From assembly GCA_002281535.1 (NCBI GenBank), contig NCGD01000009.1:1-64000 (forward strand): a stretch of 64,000 bases of DNA, read 5' to 3'. Below, one piece after another: positions 30,664-40,203 of this stretch. The stretch comes from Sphingomonas sp. 28-63-12 (GTDB lineage: Bacteria; Pseudomonadota; Alphaproteobacteria; Sphingomonadales; Sphingomonadaceae). The translations under genes and the position numbers were made by a program. The notes beneath the pieces are model-generated. The model saw nothing but the letters and a program-made list of their open reading frames with translations. It was not told the origin of the DNA and made no database searches. The stretch's first letter is position 1; every line of letters starts with the position of its first letter.

Positions 30664-32979
30664 CTATTTCACCTTTACCGCATCGGCCTTGCCCTTTTTC
30701 TTAGGCTTTTTCGGCGCGGCGGCGACGATCTCGAACGACAGCGCATTGTCCTTGAGCTTGACCGTCACCTCGCCGCCATGGATGAGCTTGCCGAATAGCA
30801 GTTCCTCGGCGAGCGGCTGCTTGATCTTTTCCTGGATCAGGCGGCCCATCGGGCGGGCGCCGTAGAGCTTGTCATAGCCCTTCGTCGTCAGCCATGCCTT
30901 GGATTCATCGTCCAGATTGATGTGCACCTGCCGATCCGCCAGCTGCAGTTCCAGCTGGAGGATGAACTTGTCGACCACGCGGGCAACCACCTCGGGCGGC
31001 AGATATCCGAACGGCACGATGGCATCGAGCCGGTTGCGGAATTCGGGCGTGAACATCTTACGCACCGCTTCCTCATCCTCGCCCTCGCGCGTCACCGCGC
31101 CAAAGCCAACCGCTTCACGCGCCATGTCACTGGCGCCCGCATTGGTCGTCATGATCAGGATGGTGTTGCGGAAATCGACGGTCTTGCCGTGGTGATCGGT
31201 GAGCTTGCCGTTGTCCATCACCTGCAACAGGATGTTGAACAAGTCGGGATGCGCCTTCTCGATCTCGTCGAGCAGCAGCACTGAATGCGGCTGCTGATCG
31301 ACCGCATCGGTCAGCAGGCCACCCTGATCATAACCGACATAGCCCGGGGGCGCACCGATCAGCCGGCTGACCGAGTGGCGCTCCATATATTCCGACATGT
31401 CGAAACGCTGGAGCGGGATGCCCATGATCGAGGCGAGCTGTCGCGCAACTTCGGTTTTGCCGACGCCGGTCGGTCCGGTGAACAGATAGTTGCCGATCGG
31501 CTTGTCGGGATCGCGCAGGCCAGCACGGCTGAGCTTGATCGCCGACGACAGCTTTTCGATCGCCGCATTCTGGCCGAAGACGACGCGTTTCAGATCGGTA
31601 TCCAGGCTGGCGAGCGCGGCCGTATCGTCCTTCGACACCGATTTCGGCGGGATGCGCGCCATCGTGGCGATCACCTGTTCGATCTCCTTGGCGGTGATCG
31701 TCCGCTTGCGACGGCTGGGCGGCACCAGCATCTGCATTGCGCCGACTTCATCGATGACGTCGATCGCCTTGTCGGGCAATTTGCGGTCGTTGATGTAGCG
31801 TGCCGAAAGCTCGACCGCCGTCTTGATCGCATCGGGGGTATATTTGACGTTGTGATGGTCTTCGAACGCGGAGCGCAGGCCGCTCAGAATCTTGATCGTG
31901 TCCTCGATCGTCGGCTCGTTGACGTCGATCTTCTGGAAGCGCCGCAGCAGCGCGCGGTCCTTCTCGAAATGATTGCGGAATTCCTTGTAGGTAGTCGAGC
32001 CGATGCAGCGGATCGTGCCGCCCGACAATGCCGGCTTGAGCAGGTTCGATGCATCCATCGCGCCGCCGCTGGTGGCGCCGGCACCGATCACGGTGTGGAT
32101 CTCGTCGATGAACAGAATCGCGTCGGGCAGCTTTTCGAGCTCGTTGACGACGGCCTTGAGGCGCTCCTCGAAATCGCCGCGATAACGCGTACCGGCCAGC
32201 AGCGCGCCCATGTCGAGCGAGTAGATCACGGCGGGTTTCAACACCTCGGGCACGTCGCCCTCTATGATCTTGCGCGCGAGCCCTTCGGCGATCGCGGTCT
32301 TCCCCACGCCGGGATCACCGACATAGAGCGGGTTATTCTTTGACCGGCGGCACAGGATCTGCACCGTGCGATCGACCTCGGCATGCCGGCCGATCAGCGG
32401 ATCGACCTTGCCGTTCTTGGCCTTTTCGTTGAGATCGACGCAGAATTGCTTGAGCGCGCTTTCGCTCTTGCCCTTGCCCTCCTGCTTGGTTGGCTTTTCT
32501 TCTTCGGCGCCCTTGGGGGTGGAGGCTTCGGTCGGCGTGCCGCCCTTGCCCACGCCGTGGCTGATGAAGCTCACTGCATCGAGCCGGCTCATATCCTGCT
32601 GCTGCAGGAAATAGACGGCATAGCTTTCGCGCTCGCTGAACAACGCCACCAGTACATTGGCACCGGTGACTTCGTCGCGGCCCGATGACTGGACATGGAG
32701 GATGGCGCGCTGGACGACGCGCTGGAAGCCGCTGGTTGGCGACGGATCGGTGGCTTGTTCCACCTTCAACGCTTCCAGCTCGGTATCGAGATAATGGGCG
32801 ACTGTGGTCTTGAGCTCGCCCAGGTCGACGCCGCACGAAATCATCACCTTGCTGGCGTGCTCGTCATCGACAAGCGCGAGCAGCAGATGCTCCAGCGTGG
32901 CATATTCGTGGCGGCGCGAGGTCGCGGCTTCGAGTGCCTTGTGGAGCGTGGTTTCGAGGGCGGAAGCGAAGGAAGGCAT
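30664..32979 (-). CDS. clpA: ATP-dependent Clp protease ATP-binding subunit ClpA
   Basis: A 771-aa AAA+ unfoldase feeding substrates to ClpP in the cytoplasm. The N-domain (1-140) binds adaptors; the first ATPase has GDPGVGKTAIAEGLA and FIDEIHTVIGAG, the second GPTGVGKTEVARQL and LLDEIEKAHPDL. A linker of Lys/Glu residues between N-domain and D1 (about 150-170) is common. The ending is Lys-rich (KKPKKKGKADAVKVK), longer than in Escherichia coli. Start ATG 32979. Confidence 0.97.
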   Translation of the reverse strand: MPSFASALETTLHKALEAATSRRHEYATLEHLLLALVDDEHASKVMISCGVDLGELKTTVAHYLDTELEALKVEQATDPSPTSGFQRVVQRAILHVQSSGRDEVTGANVLVALFSERESYAVYFLQQQDMSRLDAVSFISHGVGKGGTPTEASTPKGAEEEKPTKQEGKGKSESALKQFCVDLNEKAKNGKVDPLIGRHAEVDRTVQILCRRSKNNPLYVGDPGVGKTAIAEGLARKIIEGDVPEVLKPAVIYSLDMGALLAGTRYRGDFEERLKAVVNELEKLPDAILFIDEIHTVIGAGATSGGAMDASNLLKPALSGGTIRCIGSTTYKEFRNHFEKDRALLRRFQKIDVNEPTIEDTIKILSGLRSAFEDHHNVKYTPDAIKTAVELSARYINDRKLPDKAIDVIDEVGAMQMLVPPSRRKRTITAKEIEQVIATMARIPPKSVSKDDTAALASLDTDLKRVVFGQNAAIEKLSSAIKLSRAGLRDPDKPIGNYLFTGPTGVGKTEVARQLASIMGIPLQRFDMSEYMERHSVSRLIGAPPGYVGYDQGGLLTDAVDQQPHSVLLLDEIEKAHPDLFNILLQVMDNGKLTDHHGKTVDFRNTILIMTTNAGASDMAREAVGFGAVTREGEDEEAVRKMFTPEFRNRLDAIVPFGYLPPEVVARVVDKFILQLELQLADRQVHINLDDESKAWLTTKGYDKLYGARPMGRLIQEKIKQPLAEELLFGKLIHGGEVTVKLKDNALSFEIVAAAPKKPKKKGKADAVKVK

Positions 32980-33104
32980 GATCGTCTACTCCAAACGGGC
33001 CGCCAGCACTGTGCGGCCCTTTCCAGCTATGTCGGAAGCCAGCACGCTGGCATCAAGCACTTGACAAATTATCGCCTCAGCCGGGCCCCGAGGCGAAAGG
33101 GTAA

Positions 33105-33302
33105 TCACCGCTTGAATAGCGCATCAGCGCTTGCGCGATGGTTAACGGCGCGGTGTAAATGTCGCTTCGTGCGCTCGATTTCCGCTTCCAACGCGGCGAT
33201 GCGCGCCTCCAGCTCCTCGACCGACAGCGGATCGAGATCAAAGCGGGCAAGCGTATCCAGGGGATCGCCCGCCCGACGGGGAAGGGTCTCGTCGGGCTCC
33301 AT
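33105..33302 (-). CDS. DUF1192 family small protein
   Basis: A 65-aa protein with a short coiled coil: FDLDPLSVEELEARIAALEAEIERTK, the DUF1192 signature, and HRASADALFKR at the end. Function is unknown. GAGG lies three bases before the ATG, tight but usable. Confidence 0.85.
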   Translation of the reverse strand: MEPDETLPRRAGDPLDTLARFDLDPLSVEELEARIAALEAEIERTKRHLHRAVNHRASADALFKR

Positions 33303-33370
33303 GTCCTCAACGTTGACCGTGGGCCGTTCATTGTCAATGATCGGGCGAGCGCCATTATGGAGGCGGGACG

Positions 33371-33898
33371 GTGCGCTATTTGATGGTGGGTGCCGTGGCG
33401 GTGAGCCTATCGATGCTGCTGATTCGGGGCGCGGTGCCAGCGCCAGCCGCTGCCCCGCAGCCGAAAAAGGCGATCGGGCATTGCAGTGCAGCCGAAGAGC
33501 CGCTGTTCAACTGTGCGATCGGCACCCGTACGGTTTCGGTCTGCGGTGGCGGCGCCGGGAGCAGCGCCTATGCGCAATATCGCTATGGCAAGCCGGGCAA
33601 GGTTGAGCTCAGCTCGCCCAGGCAAGGGCCCGGATCGCTGATTTTCGCGCGCACCGGCTATTCGGGTGGCGGTGAAGAACAGTTCAGCTTTGCCAATGGC
33701 GATTTTCACTATGTCGCCTATAGCCGGACGATCCGCACCGGGTTCGACGCAGGCGGCAATCGGCCGGATTTTGAAGATGGCCTGTTCATCACGCGCGCTG
33801 GCAAGCTGGTGGCGGACAAACGCTGCACCGGTCGATTGACCATTTCGGGTGGGGCCGAAAAATATCTGCACGAGGGCGAAATCATTTATCCTGAGTGA
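33371..33898 (+). CDS. Secreted hypothetical protein
   Basis: A 175-aa protein with a signal peptide ending about VPAPAAAP and a mature domain containing paired cysteines (HCSAAEEPLFNCAIG, VSVCGGG, DKRCTG). The beta-rich repeats YAQYRYGKPGKVEL, FARTGYSGGGEEQF and FHYVAYSRTIRTG suggest a small beta-propeller-like or sandwich fold. No family is recognised. The start is GTG 33371; an in-frame ATG codon follows four codons later. Likely periplasmic. Confidence 0.75.
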   Translation: MRYLMVGAVAVSLSMLLIRGAVPAPAAAPQPKKAIGHCSAAEEPLFNCAIGTRTVSVCGGGAGSSAYAQYRYGKPGKVELSSPRQGPGSLIFARTGYSGGGEEQFSFANGDFHYVAYSRTIRTGFDAGGNRPDFEDGLFITRAGKLVADKRCTGRLTISGGAEKYLHEGEIIYPE

Positions 33899-33983
33899 CC
33901 GGGTCAAATTGACGGGCGGCGTCGCGCTGCGTTAGGGCGGGTGCTTGGAATGATCTGGGGGGCGCGGCGATGCGATGCTGGCA

Positions 33984-34982
33984 ATGAGCGTGCCCGAAAC
34001 AATGTGGGCAATCGATCCGGTCACCCCGTGTGACGCAGCAGCGCTGGCGGCGGTCTCACGCCCCGTGCCCCAGCCCGGCGCGGGTGAGGTGCTGGTCAAG
34101 GTCGCTGCTGCCGGGGTCAATCGCCCCGATGTGCTCCAGCGCAAGGGCATGTACCCGATGCCGCCGGGTGCGCCGTCGATCCTGGGACTCGAGCTTGCCG
34201 GCGAAGTCGTCGCGATCGGCGAAAGCGTCCCGCGCGAGATGCTCGGCCAGCCGGTCTGTGCCCTTGTCGGTGGCGGTGCTTATGCCGAATATGCCGTGGC
34301 GCCGGTCGGCACCTGCCTGACGGTGCCGACCGCACTGACCATGGCCGAGGCGGCGGCGATGCCCGAAACCTTGTTCACCGTGTGGACCAATGTATTCGAG
34401 CGTGGTTATGCCAGCGAAGGCGATACGGTGCTGGTCCATGGCGGCACCAGCGGGATCGGTACGATGGCGATCGCGCTCGGCACCATCTTTGGTCTCACCA
34501 TCATCGTGACGGCGGGCTCGGACGATAAGTGCGCAGCGGCGCTGGCGCTCGGCGCGGCGCATGCGATCAACTACAAGACCCAGGATTTCGTGACCGAGGT
34601 TGCGCGCATTACCGGCGGGGGCGGCTGCGCCGTGGTGCTCGACATGGTCGGCGGCGATTATGTGCCGCGCAATCTGAAGTGCCTTGGCGATGACGGTCGC
34701 CACGTCTCGATCGCGGTGCAGGGCGGGCTGATGGCGACGATTCCAATCTTCGACGTGATGCGCCGCCGGCTGACGCTGACCGGATCGACGCTGCGCCCGC
34801 GCGACCTGGCATTCAAGGCGATGGTGGCGGACGAACTGGCGCGGATGGTGTGGCCGCATGTCGAGGCGGGGAAGCTCAAGCCGGTGATCGATAAGACCTA
34901 TCCCCTCGCCGAAGCCGGCGCCGCGCACGCCCGCATGGAAGCGGGAGACCATGTCGGCAAGATCGTGCTGACGATGGTGTGA
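33984..34982 (+). CDS. NAD(P)H-quinone oxidoreductase (zinc-free MDR family)
   Basis: A 332-aa medium-chain reductase of the quinone oxidoreductase/PIG3 type. The N-terminal GroES-like domain has GVNRPDVLQRKGMYPMPPG and GLELAGEVVAIGE; the Rossmann domain has LVHGGTSGIGTMAI and the late block RNLKCLGDDGRHVSIAV. The zinc-binding cysteines of alcohol dehydrogenases are absent. It may start at ATG 33975, three codons upstream. It likely acts on quinones or enones in the cytoplasm. Confidence 0.92.
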   Translation: MSVPETMWAIDPVTPCDAAALAAVSRPVPQPGAGEVLVKVAAAGVNRPDVLQRKGMYPMPPGAPSILGLELAGEVVAIGESVPREMLGQPVCALVGGGAYAEYAVAPVGTCLTVPTALTMAEAAAMPETLFTVWTNVFERGYASEGDTVLVHGGTSGIGTMAIALGTIFGLTIIVTAGSDDKCAAALALGAAHAINYKTQDFVTEVARITGGGGCAVVLDMVGGDYVPRNLKCLGDDGRHVSIAVQGGLMATIPIFDVMRRRLTLTGSTLRPRDLAFKAMVADELARMVWPHVEAGKLKPVIDKTYPLAEAGAAHARMEAGDHVGKIVLTMV

Positions 34983-35108
34983 GATCGGCGGGGCGGTTGC
35001 CTATTGCCGCCACTACAAGCTGGTCCCGAAATTCGGCACAGCCTTGTCCGATTCCGCTATCGCCCCACCCCAAGCCCTTCTAATATCTCCCGCAACAGGA
35101 GAAATATC

Positions 35109-35744
35109 GTGTTTGCGGTTCTGGGTGCGTCGGAGAGCATCGTCTTCGTATCGGCGCTCATTTTGATGCTGCTGATCGGCGTCGTGCAACTGGTCGGGCT
35201 CGGGGGCGATATCGGAATCGATGCGCATGTCGATGCCGATGTCCATCTGGATGCCGATGCCGATATCGACCTGCTCGGATGGCTGGGTGTTGGGCAAGTG
35301 CCATTGATGGTCTTGTTGGTCGTGTTTCTGGCGATGTTCGGGACGATCGGCCTGATTATCGAGCAGACGAGCCATGACTGGCTCGGGACGATGCTGTCAC
35401 CCCTGATCGCCGGGCCTGCCGCTTTTTTGGCTGCCTTGCCGATGACCGGGATCAGCGCGCGTGGACTGGCAAAGGTCCTGCCGCGCGATGAGACGACGGC
35501 GGTCTCGCTCGACACGTTGGTCGGCGAAACCGGCCTGATTGTGACGGGGCGAGCGCAGCATGGCTCCCCGGCGCGCGCGCGGGTGGAAGACGCGCACGGC
35601 CAGGCGCATTTCGTGATGGTCGAGCCTAACGCGCCAGACCAGATCTTTGAGGAGGGCGAAGCGATCCTCCTTATCCGGCGTGAGAACGACCTGTTCCGCG
35701 CCATTTCCCGCGGTGATCATCGCTTGCCGCAACTCGGAGTGTAA
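35109..35744 (+). CDS. YqiJ-like (DUF1449) membrane protein with OB-fold tail
   Basis: A 211-aa protein from GTG 35109, behind AGGAGAAATATC. It has several membrane segments (FVSALILMLLIGVVQLVG; VPLMVLLVVFLAMFGTIGLI; LIAGPAAFLAALP) and a cytoplasmic C-terminal OB-like domain (LVGETGLIVTGRAQHG, ARVEDAHGQAHFVMV). Between the first two segments lies the run IDAHVDADVHLDADADIDLLG, a His/Asp alternation. It is followed five bases later by a flotillin gene; YqiJ and YqiK are known partners. Probably a membrane microdomain component. Confidence 0.85.
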   Translation: MFAVLGASESIVFVSALILMLLIGVVQLVGLGGDIGIDAHVDADVHLDADADIDLLGWLGVGQVPLMVLLVVFLAMFGTIGLIIEQTSHDWLGTMLSPLIAGPAAFLAALPMTGISARGLAKVLPRDETTAVSLDTLVGETGLIVTGRAQHGSPARARVEDAHGQAHFVMVEPNAPDQIFEEGEAILLIRRENDLFRAISRGDHRLPQLGV

Positions 35745-35749
35745 TCGAC

Positions 35750-37447
35750 ATGAACGACCTGGCGACTCAGGGCGGCTCGGTGCTGCCTTATGTGGTCTAT
35801 CCCGGCGTGGGCCTGATCGTCCTGCTGGTGATCGGCTTGATGCTCGCGCGATTGTACAAGCGTGCATCGAAGGAAGTTGGCTTCGTGCGGACCGGGTTCG
35901 GTGGCGAAAAGGTGGTGATCAACGGCGGCGCGATCGTGCTGCCCGTGTTTCACGAGACGATGCCTGTCAATCTCAACACGGTGCGGCTGGCAGTCGAGCG
36001 CAAGAATACCGATGCGCTGATCACCTTTGACCGGTTGCGCATTGACGTAAAGGCGGAATTCTACGTCCGGGTGAAGCCCGATGCGCAGTCGATCGCCACG
36101 GCGGCACAGACGCTTGGCATGCGGACCATGCACCCGGATGCGCTGAAGGAGCTGGTTGAGGGCAAGTTTGTCGACGCGCTGCGCTCGGTCGCGGCGGGCA
36201 TGACGATGTCGCAGCTGCACGAGCAGCGCAGCGAGTTCGTGCAAAAGGTGCAGCAGGCGTCGTCGGTCGATCTCGCCATGAACGGGCTTGAGCTGGAGAG
36301 CGTGTCGCTGACCGGGCTCGATCAGACCTCGATCGAGCATTTCAACGCCAACAACGCGTTTGACGCCGAAGGCCTCACCAAGCTGACCGAGCAGATCGAG
36401 CTGCGCAAGAAAGCGCGCAACGACATCGAGCAGGATACCCGCGTCCAGATCGAGACCAAGAATCTCGAGGCCGAGCGCCAGAGCTTCCTGATCGGTCGCG
36501 ACACCGAATTCGCGCGGCTGGAGCAGGAGCGCGAGATCGAGATGAAGCGCGCGGCGCAATCCTCCGAAGTCGCGCGCGAACAGGCGCTGCGCCAGCAGGA
36601 ATCGGAGCAGGCGCGGATCGAGGCCAAGATGCAGATAGACAGCCAGCAGATCGAGGCCGATCGCGCCGTCAAGGAAGCGCAGATCGCGCAGACCCAGGCA
36701 CTCGAGCTTGCCCGGCAGGAACAGCAGATCGCGGTCCAGAACAAGAGCCGCGAGGAAAGCCAGGCCCGCGCCGAGGCCGACGGTGCGCGCGCGAAAGCGG
36801 TGGCGGCGGAGGAGCAGGTCGGCACGGCGCGCGAAACCGAAATTGCCGAGCGCCAGAAAAGGATTGAACTGATCGACGCTTCGCGGGAAGCCGAGCGCGC
36901 AGCGATCGGCGTCAAGGTCCAGGCTGAGGCAGAGAAGCAGGCCGCTGCCAACCGCGCAGAAGCGCAGCGGCTTACCGCCGAGGGCGACGCCGAAGCCACT
37001 AAGTTGAAGGCCGAGGCTGATCGACTCCGCTTCGAAGTCGAGGCGGCCGGGCAGCGCGCGGTGAACGAGGCGGCAAACATCCTGTCCTCGGATACCATGT
37101 CGCTGCAGGCCAAGCTTGCGCTGCTCAAAGTGCTGCCCGAGATTATCCGCGAAGCTGCCAAGCCGATGGAATCGATCGACAGCATCAGGATCGTCCAGGT
37201 CGAGGGGCTGAACAGCCAGGGCAGCAATGGCGGCCATGACGGCGGCGACCAGAATCTTGCCAATTCGGCCGTATCGGCGGCGCTGCGCTACCGCGCCCAG
37301 GCGCCGCTCATCGACGGGCTGATGAAGGAGCTGGGGCTGGACGGGTCGTCGCTTGAGGCGCTGACCCGGATCGTCGCGCCCCCGGCAATCGCTGGCCCTG
37401 ACCCAGTTGTGCCGACGGAAACGCTTGCAGCGGAGGCGGCCGGATGA
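35750..37447 (+). CDS. Flotillin-like SPFH protein (YqiK family)
   Basis: A 565-aa flotillin: N-terminal membrane anchor (YVVYPGVGLIVLLVIGLMLA), SPFH domain (GGEKVVINGGAIVLPVFHE through ISLTGLDQTS), then a long Glu/Ala-rich coiled coil (about 210-440) and a C-terminal helical segment (LLKVLPEIIREAAKPMESID). Flotillins organise membrane microdomains. The coding strand gives very long reading frames on the opposite strand, which are shadows. Next gene overlaps by ATGA, a GST. Confidence 0.94.
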   Translation: MNDLATQGGSVLPYVVYPGVGLIVLLVIGLMLARLYKRASKEVGFVRTGFGGEKVVINGGAIVLPVFHETMPVNLNTVRLAVERKNTDALITFDRLRIDVKAEFYVRVKPDAQSIATAAQTLGMRTMHPDALKELVEGKFVDALRSVAAGMTMSQLHEQRSEFVQKVQQASSVDLAMNGLELESVSLTGLDQTSIEHFNANNAFDAEGLTKLTEQIELRKKARNDIEQDTRVQIETKNLEAERQSFLIGRDTEFARLEQEREIEMKRAAQSSEVAREQALRQQESEQARIEAKMQIDSQQIEADRAVKEAQIAQTQALELARQEQQIAVQNKSREESQARAEADGARAKAVAAEEQVGTARETEIAERQKRIELIDASREAERAAIGVKVQAEAEKQAAANRAEAQRLTAEGDAEATKLKAEADRLRFEVEAAGQRAVNEAANILSSDTMSLQAKLALLKVLPEIIREAAKPMESIDSIRIVQVEGLNSQGSNGGHDGGDQNLANSAVSAALRYRAQAPLIDGLMKELGLDGSSLEALTRIVAPPAIAGPDPVVPTETLAAEAAG

Positions 37448-38064
37448 CCCACACGCTGATCCTGCACGAATATGCCCCGTCGGGAAATTGCTACAAGATC
37501 CGGCTTACCGCCGCGCTGCTGGGCATGACGATCCAGCGGCGCGGCTATGATATCATGACGGGCGAGACGCGAACGGCCGAATTTTTGCGTGAGGTCAACG
37601 CCAATGGCCGCATCCCGGTGTTGCAGATCGGCGAACGCTTCCTGCCCGAGAGCAACGCGGCCTGTTGCTATCTCGCTGATGGATCGGCGCTGATCCCGGC
37701 GGATCGTTTCGCCCGCGCGGACATGCTGCGCTGGATGTTCTTCGAACAATATAATCACGAGCCCAATATCGCGACCCTGCGCTTCTGGTTGGCCTTTGTC
37801 GGTGAGGCGGCGCTGAGCGATGTCCAGCGCGCGCAGCTGCCGGGGAAGCGCGCCGCCGGCGAGGCCGCGCTGACGCTGATGGACGCCCAGCTGGCGCAAA
37901 CACCCTTTCTGATCGGCGACGCGCTGTCGCTCGCGGATATCGCGCTTTATGCCTATACCCATGTCGCGGGGGAGGGCGGTTTCGACCTTGCCGCGTGGCC
38001 GGCGCTCAGCGCCTGGCTGGCCCGGGTGGCAGCGATCCCAGGCTATATCGGGATTTTCGATTGA
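37444..38064 (+). CDS. Glutathione S-transferase family protein
   Basis: A 206-aa protein with the GST thioredoxin-like N-domain (LHEYAPSGNCYKIRLTAALLG, NANGRIPVLQIGERFLPESNA) and helical C-domain (TPFLIGDALSLADIALYAYTHVA). The catalytic Ser/Cys position falls at SGNCYK. Substrate is unknown. ATG overlaps the flotillin stop. Confidence 0.93.
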   Translation: MTHTLILHEYAPSGNCYKIRLTAALLGMTIQRRGYDIMTGETRTAEFLREVNANGRIPVLQIGERFLPESNAACCYLADGSALIPADRFARADMLRWMFFEQYNHEPNIATLRFWLAFVGEAALSDVQRAQLPGKRAAGEAALTLMDAQLAQTPFLIGDALSLADIALYAYTHVAGEGGFDLAAWPALSAWLARVAAIPGYIGIFD

Positions 38065-38167
38065 AGAATGTCTTAAATACTGCTGACTCTTGGGGCGCCA
38101 ACGATTCAAAATGTAACATAAACGGGGCATAGCCGCGCTACCAACTGATGGTTGCGAGGGTACGAGC

Positions 38168-39040
38168 ATGAATATTGCCCAGCTTTCGATTGATACCGGG
38201 CTCGCCGATTTCGCTGATTTCGTGCATTCCAAGCCAGCCATCCCCGAAAAGACCGTAGAGGGGCGGCGTCAGTTCCGCACGATCTGGATTTCGGACATTC
38301 ATCTCGGCACGCGCGGGTGCAATGCCGGGATGCTGATCGACTTTCTCGATCACGTCGATAGCGAGACGCTGTATCTGGTCGGCGACATCATCGATGGCTG
38401 GCGACTGAAAAAGAAATTCTATTGGCCGGCCGCGCATAACGACATTGTCTGGCGGCTGCTGAAACGCGCCAAGCGCGGCACCAAGGTCATCTATATCCCC
38501 GGCAATCACGACGAGGTGTTTCGCCAGTTTTCGGGGCTCGATTTTGGCGGGATCTCGATACGGCGCAAGGCGATCCATCAGACGGCGGACGGCCGGCGCC
38601 TGCTGGTGCTGCACGGCGATGAGTTCGATGCGATCACCCTGGCGCATAAGTGGCTCGCGCATGCGGGTGATCTGGCCTATAATGGCCTCATGGCGCTGAA
38701 CCGGCTGGTCAACGCGTTTCGTCGACGCTTTAACCTGCCTTATTGGTCGCTGTCGAAACACGCGAAGGCGAAGGTGAAGAACGCAGTCGAGTTTATTTCG
38801 AACTATGAAGAGATCGTCGCGCATGCCGCTGGCGCGCGTGGTGTCGATGGGGTGGTATGCGGCCACATCCATACCGCTGAACACCGCATGATCCAGGGTG
38901 TGGAATATTGGAATGATGGCGATTGGGTAGAAGGTTGCACCGCATTGGTCGAGCATTTCGACGGTCGGATGGAGGTGCTCCATTGGGCGGACGAGATAGC
39001 GATCCGCGAGCTCGGCACCATATCGGCCATGGCGGCCTGA
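38168..39040 (+). CDS. LpxH-like UDP-2,3-diacylglucosamine diphosphatase family phosphoesterase
   Basis: A 290-aa calcineurin-like metallophosphoesterase. Metal motifs are in order: WISDIHLGTRG, LVGDIIDGW, IPGNHDEVF, LHGDEFD and VCGHIHTAEH. The size and DIIDGW block match the alphaproteobacterial LpxH-related group rather than enterobacterial LpxH, so hydrolysis of a lipid A precursor is probable but not certain. GAGG precedes the ATG. The next gene, five bases away, is a GT4 glycosyltransferase, a pairing suggesting envelope glycolipid synthesis. Confidence 0.9.
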   Translation: MNIAQLSIDTGLADFADFVHSKPAIPEKTVEGRRQFRTIWISDIHLGTRGCNAGMLIDFLDHVDSETLYLVGDIIDGWRLKKKFYWPAAHNDIVWRLLKRAKRGTKVIYIPGNHDEVFRQFSGLDFGGISIRRKAIHQTADGRRLLVLHGDEFDAITLAHKWLAHAGDLAYNGLMALNRLVNAFRRRFNLPYWSLSKHAKAKVKNAVEFISNYEEIVAHAAGARGVDGVVCGHIHTAEHRMIQGVEYWNDGDWVEGCTALVEHFDGRMEVLHWADEIAIRELGTISAMAA

Positions 39041-39045
39041 CGCCC

Positions 39046-40077
39046 GTGCGGATCGCGATCGCCACCGATGCGTGGAGCCCCCAGGTCAACGGGGTCGTTC
39101 GGACTCTGCAATCGGTGCGCGCCGAGCTCGAACGCCAGGGCCATGAGGTGCTGGTGATCAGCCCCGAGCATTTCTATTCGATGCCGTGTCCGACCTATCC
39201 CGAAATTCGGCTTGCCTTTGCGCGGACTTCGTCGGTCGGCAAGATGCTGGCCGATTTCAATCCACATGCCATCCACCTCGCGACCGAAGGGCCGATCTGC
39301 CTGGCTGCGCGGCGTTGGTGCCTGACACGCGATTTCCCGTTCACCACCGCCTATCACACCCAGTTTCCTGATTATGTTTCGGCGCGGATCGGGATCGATC
39401 CGGGCTGGATCTGGCGCTACATCACCTGGTTCCACTGGCCGGCCCAGGCCGTGCTTGCCTCGACGCCATCGATCGCCAAAACGCTCCGCGCGCATGGACT
39501 GACCAAGATCCGGCATTGGGGGCGCGGGGTCGATCTGTCGATCTTCGGTGCCCATGTCACGCCCGATCCGGCTATCCGCGCGCTTGGCGGGCCGATTCAG
39601 CTGTATGTCGGCCGGGTCGCGATCGAGAAGAATATCGAGGCGTTTCTGGAATCGCGGGTGCCTGGCACCAAGGTAATTGTTGGTGATGGGCCGGCGCGGA
39701 CCACCTTAGAGGCGAAATATCCCAAGGCGCATTTTCTCGGGCCGAAATTCGGTGCCGATCTGGCCTCCGCCTATGCCGCGGCCGACGTGTTCGTCTTTCC
39801 CAGCAAGACCGATACGTTCGGGTTGGTAATGATCGAGGCGCTCGCCTCGGGCGTGCCGGTCGCGGCGTTCCCGGTGACCGGGCCGATCGATGTGGTGAAG
39901 GCCGATGTTGGCGCGATGGATGATGATCTGGATGTTGCCATCAGCGCGGCGCTGACGCGGGATCGCGGCGTTTGCGCCACTTATGGCAAGACCTTTACCT
40001 GGGAAGCGAGTGCGCGGCAGTTCCTTGAGGCGCTGGCGCCGATCCGTCTTGACGATGATGAAGCGATGGCAGCCTGA
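39046..40077 (+). CDS. GT4 family glycosyltransferase
   Basis: A 343-aa GT-B enzyme from GTG 39046. N-terminal IATDAWSPQVNGVVRTLQ binds the acceptor side; the C-terminal sugar-nucleotide site is TFGLVMIEALASGVPVAAFP with the GT4 E-x7-E-like pattern. It resembles diacylglycerol glycosyltransferases of alphaproteobacteria (MgtA/SqdX type). Acceptor and sugar are not determined. A terminator lies about 80 bases downstream. Confidence 0.9.
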   Translation: MRIAIATDAWSPQVNGVVRTLQSVRAELERQGHEVLVISPEHFYSMPCPTYPEIRLAFARTSSVGKMLADFNPHAIHLATEGPICLAARRWCLTRDFPFTTAYHTQFPDYVSARIGIDPGWIWRYITWFHWPAQAVLASTPSIAKTLRAHGLTKIRHWGRGVDLSIFGAHVTPDPAIRALGGPIQLYVGRVAIEKNIEAFLESRVPGTKVIVGDGPARTTLEAKYPKAHFLGPKFGADLASAYAAADVFVFPSKTDTFGLVMIEALASGVPVAAFPVTGPIDVVKADVGAMDDDLDVAISAALTRDRGVCATYGKTFTWEASARQFLEALAPIRLDDDEAMAA

Positions 40078-40156
40078 TCATCGCCAAGCAAAATCAGGGC
40101 GCGCCGCAACGTGCCTTGCCCCGGCGGCCGATCCGCATTAAGTCACGGTCATTACA

Positions 40157-40191
40157 GGCCGCTCCGTCAAGGGGCGGCCCTTTCTGTTTTT
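40157..40191 (+). terminator. Rho-independent terminator ahead of trcR
   Basis: GGCCGCTCC pairs with GGGGCGGCC (40157-40165 / 40171-40179, one GT pair) and is followed by CTTTCTGTTTTT. It ends one base before the GAGGAG ribosome site of the next gene. Confidence 0.75.
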
Positions 40192-40203
40192 GAGGAGTTT
40201 TCC

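Noticed and set aside
35717..37237. Long minus-strand frame across the flotillin gene
   Set aside because: Leu/Arg-rich shadow caused by the Glu/Ala-rich coiled coil on the plus strand; no motif.
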